This document shows positions 53,974-64,000 of a stretch of 64,000 nt of DNA, piece by piece. This DNA is from Aphidius gifuensis (lineage: Eukaryota > Arthropoda > Insecta > Hymenoptera > Braconidae), in contig NC_057790.1 in NCBI RefSeq assembly GCF_014905175.1, forward strand, positions 6,944,001 to 7,008,000. Reading direction: 5' to 3'. Every line of letters begins with the position of its first letter. The first letter of the stretch is position 1. The translations under genes and the position numbers were made by a program. The notes under the pieces were generated by a model, which saw only the letters and a program-made list of their open reading frames with translations, searched no databases and was not told the origin of the DNA.

Positions 53974-54799
53974 TTAAGCAGTAAGGACTGGTGTTGAATA
54001 GCCACGTCGAAGTTGTTGAACGTACGAGTACACAACAAACATGAAATACCCTCCAAGAACTGTGAAATGAATAAACAGTAATTTTAATATTATTATTCGT
54101 GACAAAATTTTATATATAAATAAATAGATATAATTACCATATTGAGTCACAGCGAATATAATTGACATGGATAAAGTCGAAGCATAAATTTTTCCCTCGA
54201 AGATTGAATATGACAGTGTAGGAAAAAATTGACACTCGAACCACCAGCCTTTTACTTCTCCCACAGATGAATACACAATCAATGAAATCAATAAAATTAT
54301 GAACGTGATCAGTGCATAGAATAAGATTTCTGACTTTCTCTGTAATTTATACATGATAATTAAAACATGGTTTTTAAAATATAGAGTTAAATAATATAAA
54401 AAATTCTATATATTCTAAAAAAAAATATTGTGTCATATGAACTTACGAAAATAGCACTCAACAACATTGCTAAAGTAACGACAGGTAGAAAAACTGCGAA
54501 AATATAATCCATTTCTTGTGGGGAAACATCAATTACCTCGCCGCTTCCTATGAAGGCATTTAATGCGTCTGAATACTTATAAACAGCAAACGTCACTCCC
54601 TTATATTTTAATGGATTCAACGTAATGCATAACTATAAAAACAAAAAATTTAATTTAATTTTTTATATAATTCGATGACATTTTAAGTTATTCATAAGAA
54701 ATTTTAATGATAATATTTTATGTAACTTACAAACGCCAACGCCGTAATAATAATTGTTCCTGGTCGAAGACCAATGCAAAAGCAGCAAGTATTAATCAT
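53974..54799 (-). CDS. Tetraspan membrane protein, array copy F
   Basis: Exons are 54799-54731, 54632-54447, 54339-54138 and 54059-53974, encoding 180 residues. The N-terminus is MINTCCFCIGLRPGTIIITA, identical to copy B after residue 2. Loop 1 is unrelated in sequence (contains YKYSDALNAFIGSGEV). Span 2 is DYIFAVFLPVVTLAMLLSAI. In loop 2, KFPPT of the paralogues is QFFPT. The tail has RRGYSTPVLTA. Intron 3 is 78 nt and open in frame. The near-identity of exon 1 to copy B beside an unrelated loop suggests either strong constraint or local gene conversion. Confidence 0.8.
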
Positions 54800-54983
54800 T
54801 TCTCTTCCACGTGGCTTGACGAACAAAATTAAAGAAAAAAAATGTGATGGTCAAATTGTTGAATTTAATAGAAGAAGTATTCTGAGCGACAAGTTGAACT
54901 AAACTGATTCAAGAAGCTCGTTGGCACTTGTTGGACACGACGAGTTTTCTAAAATTTATCAAATGCCTTATCATAATTTATGA

Positions 54984-55096
54984 CGCATGCGCAGGTACAT
55001 GCGCATTAAATAAAATATACTATAAAATTTGAAAAAAGAGTAAGTATGAGTGGTCGAAAAAAACACATACACACCTTTGAAGGACCAATATCGATA
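54984..55096. promoter_or_regulatory. Promoter module of copy F
   Basis: CGCATGCGCA (54984-54993), CATGCGCA (54998-55005) and TATCGATA (55089-55096) match the module of copies A and B. Confidence 0.55.
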
Positions 55097-55497
55097 ACTG
55101 ACTCATCATAATTAATTTTTTATACATAATGATAAATATATGTTGAAAAAACAAAAACCATTGTTATTTATTATCTAAAATCAGGACTCTTTCTTCATTT
55201 CAAAAAATGTTTTACATGTAATAACAAAATATAATTGTTTTAATAATTAATTTCTTGTGTATGATGAATTATCTTTCCATATAATTTGTATATTCGACAA
55301 TACCTTCAATCTAAAATATTCTTACGTATACAATTATTGACTAAAAAATAAATATATAAATAATTCTGTTGGAGTAATAACAAATATAAATATAAATATT
55401 GATAAATATAAATATTAATAAAAATTGAGAAAAACAATTTAGAATTAAAAAAAAAAAAACCAGTGACTAGATAATGAAGATTAAAATTTATTTTTTA

Positions 55498-55676
55498 AGC
55501 TGATCGTTGGCTTAATAATAGACATGACGTATTAGAAATTTTTTTTATCATACCCTGATGGCATTATCATTGACGTGTCCAAAATATATTCCACTAAACG
55601 TGGCATTATATCATATATGATAAAGAAAAAGAAAAAAAAATATATACGGCCTCTAAACTTTATAGATAAGAAAAAA
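55498..55676. repeat. Truncated block U upstream of copy F
   Basis: Contains the AGCTGAT, AAACGTGGCATTAT and ACGGCCTCTAAACTTTATAG segments of block U, then breaks off into the 3' flank of copy G. Confidence 0.6.
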
Positions 55677-55868
55677 AAATACATCCATTTTTTATAAAAT
55701 TAAATTTTTAACTTTTGAATCAATAGTGTACAGATATGACATTAATTTATGTGTTTGTGACTAAATTTCATCACTTTTTATTTTATTTAACAAAAGGAAA
55801 TTTATCTGAGTATTGTATGGATAAATTTGTTAATCTATATGGAAATACTATATGGAACATATCTTCTG

Positions 55869-56681
55869 CTATGCACTCATGACTGTTGAATAGCCACGTC
55901 GAAGTTCTTTAACATACTCATACACTATAGTCATGTAAACAATTCCGAGCACTGTGAAAATAATAAATAGCAATGTTAATAATATAAACAATGATAAAGT
56001 TTTATATATATAAATAAATAGATATAATTACTATATTCAATCATAGACCAAAAGAATTTTGACTTGAAATTAACTTCTTCATTTTTCGATCCACCCAATA
56101 TAGTATAAGGAAATAGACACCCTAAAAGACAGCTTTTTTCTTTTCCCAGAAATGAATATACAGTCCATATGGTCCAGAAAACTATATAGATGATTATTCC
56201 ATAAAATAAGATTTCTGACTTTTTCTAAAATTTATAAATATCATAATTAACAAATATTAAAATAGAATTAAATAATATAAAAAATGATTTATATTTGAAA
56301 AAAAAAATATTCAGTATTTCATAATAACTTACATAAATAGCACTTAAAAACATAGCCAAATAAACGACAGGTAGAAAAACTGCGAAAATATAATTCATTA
56401 CTTGTGGTGAAGTACCAATGACGATCTTGGTGACTGTGCCGTTTTCTAGTGAAACAGTATTCCGATTGACTTCTCAGTATCAAAAATAAAAAGACAGTGC
56501 AAGGATTGTAACTATAAAAAATAATAGATAAATTTAATTTTTCATATATTTAAATGACATTTTAAATTATTCACAAACAAATTAAACAATTAAATTTTAT
56601 GTAACTTACAAACAGCAAACCAACAATTAAGATTGTACAACGTCGATAACTCGTGAAAAAACTGCAAAAAGTATTAGCCAT
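55869..56681 (-). pseudogene. Tetraspan array copy G, frameshift in exon 2
   Basis: Exons by homology are 56681-56610, 56511-56340, 56224-56032 and 55951-55869. Exons 1, 3 and 4 are open and correctly phased. Exon 2 cannot be read through: from its acceptor the frame meets TAG, while the conserved part (NTVSLENGT, then NYIFAVFLPVVYLAM) is in another frame. No alternative AG nearby restores phase. The N-terminus MANTFCSFFTSYRRC has lost the CCxC and LRxG motifs and exon 3 is the most divergent of the set. Likely a decaying copy, unless the frameshift is an assembly error. Confidence 0.65.
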
Positions 56682-56881
56682 TTTTGTTATACACTTGGCT
56701 CGATGAACAAAAAAAAAAAAGAATATGTGATGTTCAAATTGTTGATTTTAATAGAAGAAGTATCCTGAGCGACAGGTTGAAGTGAACTGATTCAAGAAGC
56801 TTGTTGGAATGCTGGCACTTGTTGGACACGACCCGACGAATTTAACAAAATTTATCAACTCTCTTATCATATTTTACGACA

Positions 56882-56992
56882 CATGCGCAGAAGATGAAAT
56901 ATCCTGTAAAATTTGAAAAAGAGTAAGTATGAGTGTTCGAAAAAAACATATACACACCTTTTGTCATCACCTTCGAATGACTAATATCGATA
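56882..56992. promoter_or_regulatory. Promoter module of copy G
   Basis: A single CATGCGCA (56882-56889) and TATCGATA (56985-56992) remain. The first GCATGCGC of the pair is absent. Confidence 0.5.
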
Positions 56993-57379
56993 ACTGACTC
57001 ATTATAATCAATTTTGTCTATTATTATGACTAATAAATGTTGAAAAAAGAAAACCATTGTTATTCATAAACTAAAATTTTTTCATATCAAAGAATGTTTT
57101 ACATGTAATAACGAAATAAAATTGTTTTAATAATTAATTTCTTGTGTACGATCAATCATCTTTCCATACGATTTGTATATTCGACAAGACTTTCAATAGA
57201 AAATATTTTCACCTATATAAAATTATTGACAAAAAAAATAAATATATGAATAATTTTGTTCAGGTAATAACAAATATAAATGAAAAAATTAAACTTGAGA
57301 AAAACAATTTAGACTTTAAAAAAAAAACCAATGACTAATAAATCCACCTACGTAAAATAAATGATAAAATTTGTTTTTT

Positions 57380-58775
57380 AAGCTGATAGTTGACTTAATA
57401 ATAGGCATGACGCATTGGAAATTTTATTTATCATATACCCTAAAGGCATTAAATAATAATAATAATAATCATTGACGTGTGACCAAAACTAAACGTGGCA
57501 TTCTGATTAAGAAAAAAAATTATATATTATATAGCCTCTAAACTTTATAGATAAGAAAAAAAAATTTCTGATGAAAACTACGAAAATAATTTTAATGTCT
57601 AGAATTACACATGCTATTTTACAAATTATAGAATTGTTTAATTTCAATAATCATTTTTCGAAAAATAACCAATGCGTCACAAAATAAATTAGTATATGAT
57701 TTGAGTTCAGTTAAAAATTGTTTAATGGTAGATTTTTTTTATATCACTTAGTGGAAAAAATAAATAAATTTATTTTGTCACGTGAACAATATATTGTCAG
57801 TTATGAATAATCTTTGAAAGTCATTAGTCAAATATAAAAAAATAAAATAATAAAATAAAAAAAATAAAACACAATAAGTTTAGGGATGTATCAAGATAGT
57901 CCGTGGCAATAATTAAAAAAATGTCATTTCCCTGCATCAAAATTATACGATGAAAAAATTGAAAAAATATAAAATAATTTATTTACGAATACGACCCTTG
58001 ACGAGAGAAATCACTGTTGCACTATTTTATGCAAGCTTCTATAAATACATAAAGTTAAAAGATAAATGATTATTATAACAACAGAGAACAGCTTGTTTCA
58101 CTTCTTGCCGGTATCTGTATATTCTACATTTGAAATTTATTATTTTTCCGTACAATAATAGTATATTTATTATTATTTTCATTAATGCTAGATAAAGCTT
58201 ATAAATAATTTCAAAATATTTATGATTTTCAACTAATAATAAATTAATTTTCAGCTTAATTTTCTGTCGTTAATCGACTCAGGTTGCAAAATAAAGAAAT
58301 AGAAAATTTCAATAATAAAAATAAACAATTCAAAGAGATTAAATTTTTTTAGTTAAATATAAATGCTAAAAAGTTATGGAGTAATCTAAAATAAAAATAC
58401 AGAGCTATTACAAACAAATATTTAAATCATATATTCTTCAATATCTTCTCCACAATTTAATTAACTTTTAAAAATATTTATACTAATAACAATTCAAATT
58501 TTATAATTTTACCCGTGTGTTTTGATAATTCTTATGTCTAGGGCATTGACTCAACGGCAAATGCAGTGAGTTATGATAATTTTATATATCAACGGTTGAG
58601 TATAAGGGAGGCTAATCTATGAAACAGTAGCACTTGCAACAGTAGCAAGTACACCAACACTACAAAGTGTTATTATAATTATGCAGTATGGTAGTATACA
58701 TATATTTGTGATGCCAGATTTTGGTACACTTGATGATTCCATGTAAACACAGAAGAAAAAGAATACACTTCTTGA
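57380..58775. repeat. Duplicated blocks U, V and W upstream of copy G
   Basis: Block U (57380-57725), block V (57772-57985) and block W (58252-58775) match those upstream of copy A. Between V and W is about 250 bp not found near copy A. Copies A and G, the two outermost, are therefore the only ones with all three blocks. Confidence 0.7.
58617..58742 (-). CDS. Candidate 41-residue hydrophobic microprotein in block W
   Basis: The ORF starts at ATG (58742-58740) and ends at TAG (58619-58617). It begins MESSSVPKSGITNICILP and continues as one hydrophobic segment (CIIIITLCSVGVLATVA). The block W paralogue near copy A keeps the frame with an in-frame 3-base difference but has CTG for ATG. Most substitutions between the two change amino acids, so selection on the protein is not evident. 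It may be a real small ORF, the last exon of something larger, or chance. I do not recognise it. Confidence 0.3.
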   Translation of the reverse strand: MESSSVPKSGITNICILPYCIIIITLCSVGVLATVASATVS

Positions 58776-58800
58776 TTATATAACTATTCAACATTTTTAC

Positions 58801-58816
58801 GTAGGCGGAAGCCTAC
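58801..58816. repeat. Short GC-rich inverted repeat at the array edge
   Basis: GTAGGC-GGAA-GCCTAC forms a perfect 6-bp stem with a 4-base loop, just outside the last block shared with copy A. It may mark the end of an inserted element. Confidence 0.5.
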
Positions 58817-60475
58817 TATATAGTATTGTTTTTACTATATGAATTTAGAAAAATGTTCATATCTTCTGAAATAATTTAGATAGGATGTTGGTATTAGAAC
58901 CAAATTAAAGCCTAGAAGAAATACTACAACCAAGAATAGAAAAAAAAAATATTCTCATCGTTAATAAATTAGTTATCAACAAAAAATGTTTTTGCAAAAA
59001 TTTTAAAATCAAAATATTAAGAACACTAAAAACAAATCGTGGATGCATTTTTTTGCATAGACATTTAAGAGGTAGTTTTTTTTTTGCTATTGTTAGAAAT
59101 TTGTTAATTAACAAAAAAACAAAAGTTACGTTTTTTTATACCTCGCATAACTTTTTAAAAAATTAACTTATATATACTTCCATTCGGTCTCAAATTGTTG
59201 GCCTTTCAAATACCGAGAGCCAAACTGTCTTGATAAAAAACGCTTCGAACTCGCGTTAATTAGATATCAACAATTGTTTATAATAATAAGTAGTGTCTGG
59301 TATGTTCTAATAAAAAAATAGACATGAAGGATTGCTTTTAACGATTTTTTAGAAGAGAGTGTGGCTCTCAGAAATTTAATCAGGAATTTTTTGGGCTTTA
59401 CAAATTTTTTTTATGTTTATTTGTTCAAAAGTTATTGAAAGTATAAACAACTAATAATTTAAATTTTAACACCGTTTTTTGACAAAAAAGGGATGCGCGC
59501 ATGCGTAAAAGTTTCTTTGCCGTGGTTATAATTTGCTTGATCGATAAAATAGTTATTTAAATTATCACGTTATTAAAAAAAAAAAAAAAAATTGCCACGG
59601 AAAAATTTTTATAAATAAAAGTATTAAACAAAATGATTTGAAAAAAAAAATTTATTTAGTTAAAAAAAAAGTAAATTGAACGATTTATTTTTTTAATATT
59701 TGTATTGATTTATTTCTTGAACAAATCTAATAGAATCATTGATATCAATACCTACATGAAGTATAACCTCAAATTTGTTCTGTATTTTGATTTGTGTACA
59801 TAATTTGACAGCGCACACGTCAAGGCAAAAAAAAAAAAAATTCAATCATATAATTTAAAATTGTAAAAAGAATTAAACTGTAATAAATTTGAAATAATCG
59901 AGATAAACCACACGGGCTTTCGCCGGAGTTTTGAAAATTTTCAATTTTCAATAGAACGAATCCGTTACAAGAGTAAAATTTACCAAAATTAGTTTTAGAG
60001 AAGGGTTTTTTACATTTTTTTTAAATTTCCGAAATCATTTGATTTGAATAATATTTGATGTTTTTAAAAAAAGGGATGAATCAGTTTTTTTTTTAACTAA
60101 TAAAACAACATAATATACATCGAATTTATTGATGAAAAAAAAAATTCTTCTGATTACACTAATCTAAGAGTTATGTTTAACTTAATGTACAGTTATAAAT
60201 TTAAATAATCAATAATTAAGAAATTTATTCTTATCTTTATTTTACAAATTAACATAAGCATGTTATAATCATTAGTAATATTAAAAACATTATTAAGAAT
60301 ATTATTAAAAAAATCCAGCTGCTGTATGCAATGATTCTTTTCAATAAATAACGAGATTAATTTAAAATAAAATATTACTAAATTGTTAAAACTTATTTTG
60401 TAGCCAAGTATTTTTTTGTAAAAAAATTTGTTTTTTTATTTTATTACAACGATAGAAGACGCTTTTTTTATTTTC
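58817..60475. other. Gene-free stretch right of the tetraspan array
   Basis: No intact gene recognised. A GC-richer point at 59490-59505 reads GGATGCGCGCATGCG and resembles the GCATGCGC motifs of the array promoters, but no coding exon follows on either strand that I can identify. Confidence 0.4.
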
Positions 60476-60989
60476 CATATATTAGTTGCTTTGTTGAGTA
60501 TTGGTTGTGTAAGATACGTTTTGCGTAAAAAATAATATCATCAATCATTCCAACAAGAAATATAATGGATAGTAAAAAGTTGGGTAAATATTTTTATAAC
60601 TTGTAAACCAAATAAGATATTCAAAAAAAAAAAAAAAATACAAACAGATGGTTAAATTAAAAATCTTCAATAGATTTATCACTAATTTGAGTGAATAAAT
60701 TTTTTTATTTTTTTTATTTATATCGGATATATCATCTTAACAAATTTTTTATTTTCAATAAACAGCTTGAAAAAAATTAGATGTAATATGCTCGTAATTT
60801 ATTTGATTAATTTGTTCAAGCACATAGTATAAAAGAAAATAAAATTTGTAATATTGAATTAAAAATTCTTAATCAAGAAAATTAATGATAAAAAAAAGAT
60901 AAAAAATGTTTATAATATATGTGATTCATTTGAATGGCAAAGAAAATAACTTTATGAAATAATATTGTCGTTATGTTATTTAAAAACCT

Positions 60990-61225
60990 GTATGAATGGC
61001 GGAGAATTTAACCTTCTAAAATAGTTTTGACGTTCTTTTTCAGCATTAGTAGAAATTCTAATATTAGTAAATTTGGATAATCCCAAAGATTTTCTGACAG
61101 TAACACCAGTTGTAAATAAATAAATATTTTAAATGTTGAAATTTTTAAATGAATCATCCTCAATACTGCTTATATTATTTAAAGACAAATGTAAAGCAAT
61201 GCATCTGAGCTATTGATACTTTATC
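60990..61225 (-). pseudogene. Degraded copy of the LRR protein C-terminus
   Basis: The minus strand matches the 3' part of the LRR frame at 63534-63760. It includes SIEDDSFKN, NIYLFTTGVTV and RISTNAEKERQ, but an in-frame TAA replaces the Gln codon of NIQNIYL and the 5' half is missing. The flank on the low-coordinate side (about 60500-60985) also matches the flank of the partial gene (about 63020-63530), so this is a segmental duplicate that has decayed. Confidence 0.7.
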
Positions 61226-61328
61226 GTTAAGTTTACTTGCAGCCTGTGATTATAAAATATAAATTAATTAATTTGTTACAAAAAAAATTAAAAAAATTTT
61301 TAAATAAATATTTTTAAAATTTTTTTTT

Positions 61329-61790
61329 AGAAAAAATGGAAAACAAAGAGGAAATCATATACGAAAAAAACATGCTGATGCTATTGCTGCTCAAAAGAAA
61401 GCCTTATAGCTGAAGCAAAAGCACTCAACATAGTCATTGTTGATCCTGATCTGGATGAAAATCACCAACAACAACAACCTGACAATTAACAACAACAACT
61501 TGATAATGGAGATGATGAACGAGGTATAGTGGTGCACGTGGACGTGGTGGTGGGCATAGGTACAATTAATTTTACATTTTTTAATTATTTATTTTCATAA
61601 ATTTTTTTGTTTTTTAGTTCCAGGTGGTATCGTCGCCAACACTTTCGTAGACAGAGAGGAGCACGTGGTAGAAAATATATATTGATAAAATATTTATCTG
61701 TTGAATCACACACACTGTTTCAATCATACGGACTTCAAAAATTTCGAAATGTCGTGAAAATTTTTCAAATTTTAGTGTAAAAAAAATATA
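61329..61790 (+). pseudogene. Possible remnant of an Arg/Gly-rich protein gene
   Basis: Plus-strand pieces read RKNGKQRGNHIRKKHADAIA, then after a one-base shift AEAKALNIVIVDPDLDENHQ and poly-Gln, a TAA, then GARGRGGGHR. A GT...AG gap of about 60 nt is followed by SRWYRRQHFRRQRGARGRKY. The alternation of coherent peptide and breaks suggests a decayed gene with an RGG-type tail. I do not recognise the family and the reading is tentative. Confidence 0.3.
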
Positions 61791-62049
61791 AAATGAAGTT
61801 TTTATAGTTTTTTAAGTTTATTTGGTGAATATATATTAGCGTGTAAAACAATATAAAATATTATTTAGTGAAAAAAAAAAAAAAAACATAGACTACATTA
61901 AGTTGATTCTCAAAAATTGTATGCTAACGTCGCTCGCTGAGGTCCGCAACTGCTCGAAGTAAAAAAAAAAAAGTTTTCCAAGAATTTTATTGAAATAGTA
62001 TTGATTTTTTTTTCTCAAAACTTTTTTTTCGTGTATATATTTACTGTTT

Positions 62050-63008
62050 CCTTGGTGAAAAATATTTCTTCGCGATTTCTCCTGAATTTTTCCGCGATTA
62101 CTCCGAATTTCTCCTAAATAAACCCATGCGGAGAAATGAGTGGGGAAAGGTATCAAAATTTTTCCTCGAATTTTCTCCGAATCGACTTGGGTGAAGAAAC
62201 GTTTGGAAATATCTCTCCATTTTGAGAATACGCGGAGAAACATGTGAAAAAAATAATTTTACCGCGGAAAAATTTTTTACGAATTTTCTCCGAGTTGACT
62301 TTGGTGGAGAAACGTTCGGAAATATTTCTCCGCGATAAAAATAAGCGGAGAAGCGTGTGAAAAAAAAAATTTCACCGCAGAGTTATTCTTCCGAAATCAA
62401 CGACGAGGAGAAATTTTTCTATACTCATTTCCCCACATTAATCAATTTGATGAAACGATCACGGAAGTTTTGTAGACCAAGTACCTCAGGTATATCAACT
62501 TTTTTGAAAAAAAGTGTCTTCGAATTTTCATTTTTTTTTTTTTTTTAAATAAACATCATTATAAGCTTTGCGTTATGTAACGATTAATAATTAGTCATTT
62601 TTTTTTTGGAAAAATTGAAAATTGAAAAAGGTACAAAAAAATTGAACAAATGGTGGAGAAAGTTAGAGAAAGGGTGGAGAGATTTGTCCGCCATTTCTCC
62701 AACTGTGTGCAAAAATAATTTTTTCTAAAATCAACGACGAGGAGAAATTTTTCCGTCATTTCTCCGAATCAACTTGGGTAAGGGAACGTTCGGAAATATT
62801 TCTCCGCGAAAAAAACACACGCGGAGAAACATGTGAAAAAAAATAATTTTACCGTGGATAAATTCTTCCGAAATCGTCGACGAGGAGAAAATTTTTCCAC
62901 TCATTTCGCCGCATGGGTTAATTTGGGAGAGATTCGGAGTAATCGCCGAGAAATTTGGAGTAATCACAGAGAAATTCGGAAAAATTCGGAGAAAAATTTT
63001 CACCAGGA
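62050..63008. mobile_element. Element with long imperfect terminal inverted repeats (foldback/MITE-like)
   Basis: The left end (CCTTGGTGAAAAAT..., with CGCGATTACTCCGAATTTCT and AAACCCATGCGG) matches the reverse complement of the right end (CCTGGTGAAAATTTTTCTCC, GCGATTACTCCGAATCTCTC, AACCCATGCGG) over at least 100 bp. Inside are several further repeats built on CGGAGAAA or TTTCTCCG and ACGTTCGGAAATATTTCTCC. Total about 960 bp. Two open frames (62243-61893 and 63171-62731, minus) are by-products of these repeats and encode no transposase. The right boundary abuts the LRR-linked duplicated segment. The exact target duplication is unclear. Confidence 0.65.
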
Positions 63009-63533
63009 ATTGGTTGATTATTGTATAAGAAACGTATTGTGCGTAAAAAATAATATCACCAATCATTCCAAAATGTAATTTCATTATCGTATAATGGATA
63101 GTAAAAAGTAGGGCAAGTACTTTCATAATTTGTAAACCAAATAAGATATTAAAAAAAAAAAATCCAAACAAATGGTTAAATTAAAAAGCTTCAATAGATC
63201 CATCATTAATTTGAGTGAAATAAATTTTTTTATTTTTTTCATTTATACGATATACATAATCTTAACAAATTTTTTATTTTCAATAAACAGCTTGAAAAAA
63301 TTAAATGTAATATGCTCGTAACATAATTTATTTGATTTTGATTAATTTGTTCACGTACATATGAAAGACATTATCATAGAAAATAAAATTTGTAATATCG
63401 AATTAAAATTTTTTAATCAAGAAAACTAATGATAAAAAAAAAAAAAAAATGTTTATAATAATATATGTGATTCATTTGAATGACAAAGAAAATAACTTTC
63501 TGAAATAATATTGACGTTATGTGATTAAAGAAG

Positions 63534-64000
63534 CTATTTGAATTGCACATAATTTGATTTTCTCAAATATATTTGACGTTCTATTTCAGCATCAGTAGAA
63601 ATTTTAATATGAGTAGATTTAGATATTCCCGAAGATTTCCTGACTAAAGTAACACCAGTTTTAAATAAATAAATATTTTGAATGTTAGAATTTTTAAATG
63701 AATCATCCTCAATGCTGCTTATGTTATTTAAAGACAAATGTAAATCAATGCATTTGAGATTCTCAAAAGTACCTTTTTCAATTCTTGTTATTTTATTAGA
63801 TTCGAAACTCAAATATTTAAGATTATTCATTGATTTAAATGTACCAGCTTGAATAGTCATTAATTGTGTATTTGTTATAATAAGTTTTTCAAGTTGTGGC
63901 ATACATGTCATTGAATTTGCTTGTAAGTTTTTAATCATACCATTTGTATAACGAACGTCAGTCAACGAATGTGGTATTTTATATGAAAATGCATTTTGAC
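63534..64000 (-). CDS. Leucine-rich repeat protein, 3' end (5' part beyond window)
   Basis: The frame is open from the right edge to a stop at 63536-63534, covering about 155 residues. Repeats of the LxxLxLxxNxLxxIxxGxFxxL type are visible: QLEKLIITNTQLMTIQAGTF, NLKYLSFESNKITRIEKGTF and a third unit with IDLHLSLNNISSIEDDSF. After them comes a short charged tail (STDAEIERQ). This pattern fits extracellular insect LRR proteins (chaoptin or connectin-like), but no membrane anchor or signal peptide is in view, so the exact family is open. It ends without a transmembrane segment, which suggests a secreted or GPI-free form. A broken duplicate of this C-terminus lies at 60990-61225. Confidence 0.75.
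   Translation of the reverse strand, partial: QNAFSYKIPHSLTDVRYTNGMIKNLQANSMTCMPQLEKLIITNTQLMTIQAGTFKSMNNLKYLSFESNKITRIEKGTFENLKCIDLHLSLNNISSIEDDSFKNSNIQNIYLFKTGVTLVRKSSGISKSTHIKISTDAEIERQIYLRKSNYVQFK

Noticed and set aside
58905..59114. 69-codon minus-strand frame right of the array
   Set aside because: No homology, no splice signals, biased composition.
61893..63171. Minus-strand frames of 116 and 146 codons as genes
   Set aside because: They are produced by the inverted and internal repeats of the foldback-like element.
1..64000. CRISPR arrays, rRNA, tRNA genes, integrated virus or bacovirus-type segments
   Set aside because: No direct repeat-spacer pattern, no tRNA cloverleaf or rRNA motif that I could recognise by eye, and no viral hallmark proteins; a tRNAscan or Rfam run could still find small RNAs I missed.

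Overview
The window is AT-rich eukaryotic DNA with GT-AG introns, long intergenic or intronic deserts, many homopolymer runs and several families of short non-autonomous repeats. The genes I can read are animal genes with insect character: a kazrin-like coiled-coil gene, mitochondrial GatA, a family of small four-span membrane proteins and an LRR protein. A hymenopteran such as a parasitoid wasp would fit the base composition, but that is inference. Nothing bacterial or phage-like is present. All genes recognised lie on the minus strand. Splice sites were placed by eye.

Layout. (1) 1-8126: the 5' part of a kazrin-like gene (four coding exons, continuing past the left edge). Its introns hold two copies, in opposite orientation, of a MITE of about 515 bp with TTAA ends. 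A diverged relative lies at 12113-12600. (2) 8.2-39 kb: about 31 kb without a convincing intact gene. It contains five copies of an unnamed interspersed repeat (0.45-0.79 kb) and one frameshifted exon resembling SMYD4 (SET/MYND). (3) 39037-40660: a complete two-exon gatA (QRSL1), with a YY1-like and E2F-like pair of motifs upstream. (4) 41.6-58.8 kb: a head-to-tail array of seven copies of a four-exon gene for a predicted tetraspan protein of about 180 residues. Five copies are open and two are damaged. A recurrent upstream module (DREF-type TATCGATA plus GCATGCGC motifs) and larger duplicated flanking blocks accompany most copies. (5) 58.8-64 kb: duplicated LRR sequence, with one degraded fragment and one partial gene running off the right edge. 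An element with long inverted termini sits between the two paralogous stretches.

The most interesting locus is the tetraspan array. The transmembrane segments, the short cytoplasmic loop and the splice architecture are nearly constant between copies. The two loops predicted to lie on the same (extracellular) side differ in sequence and length, almost always by in-frame changes. One copy has lost both the upstream module and its start exon, another has a frameshift, and a third has an intact reading frame but a degenerate promoter module. Three copies keep a 78-nt intron that is open in frame. These are readings of sequence only; no expression or comparative data were available.
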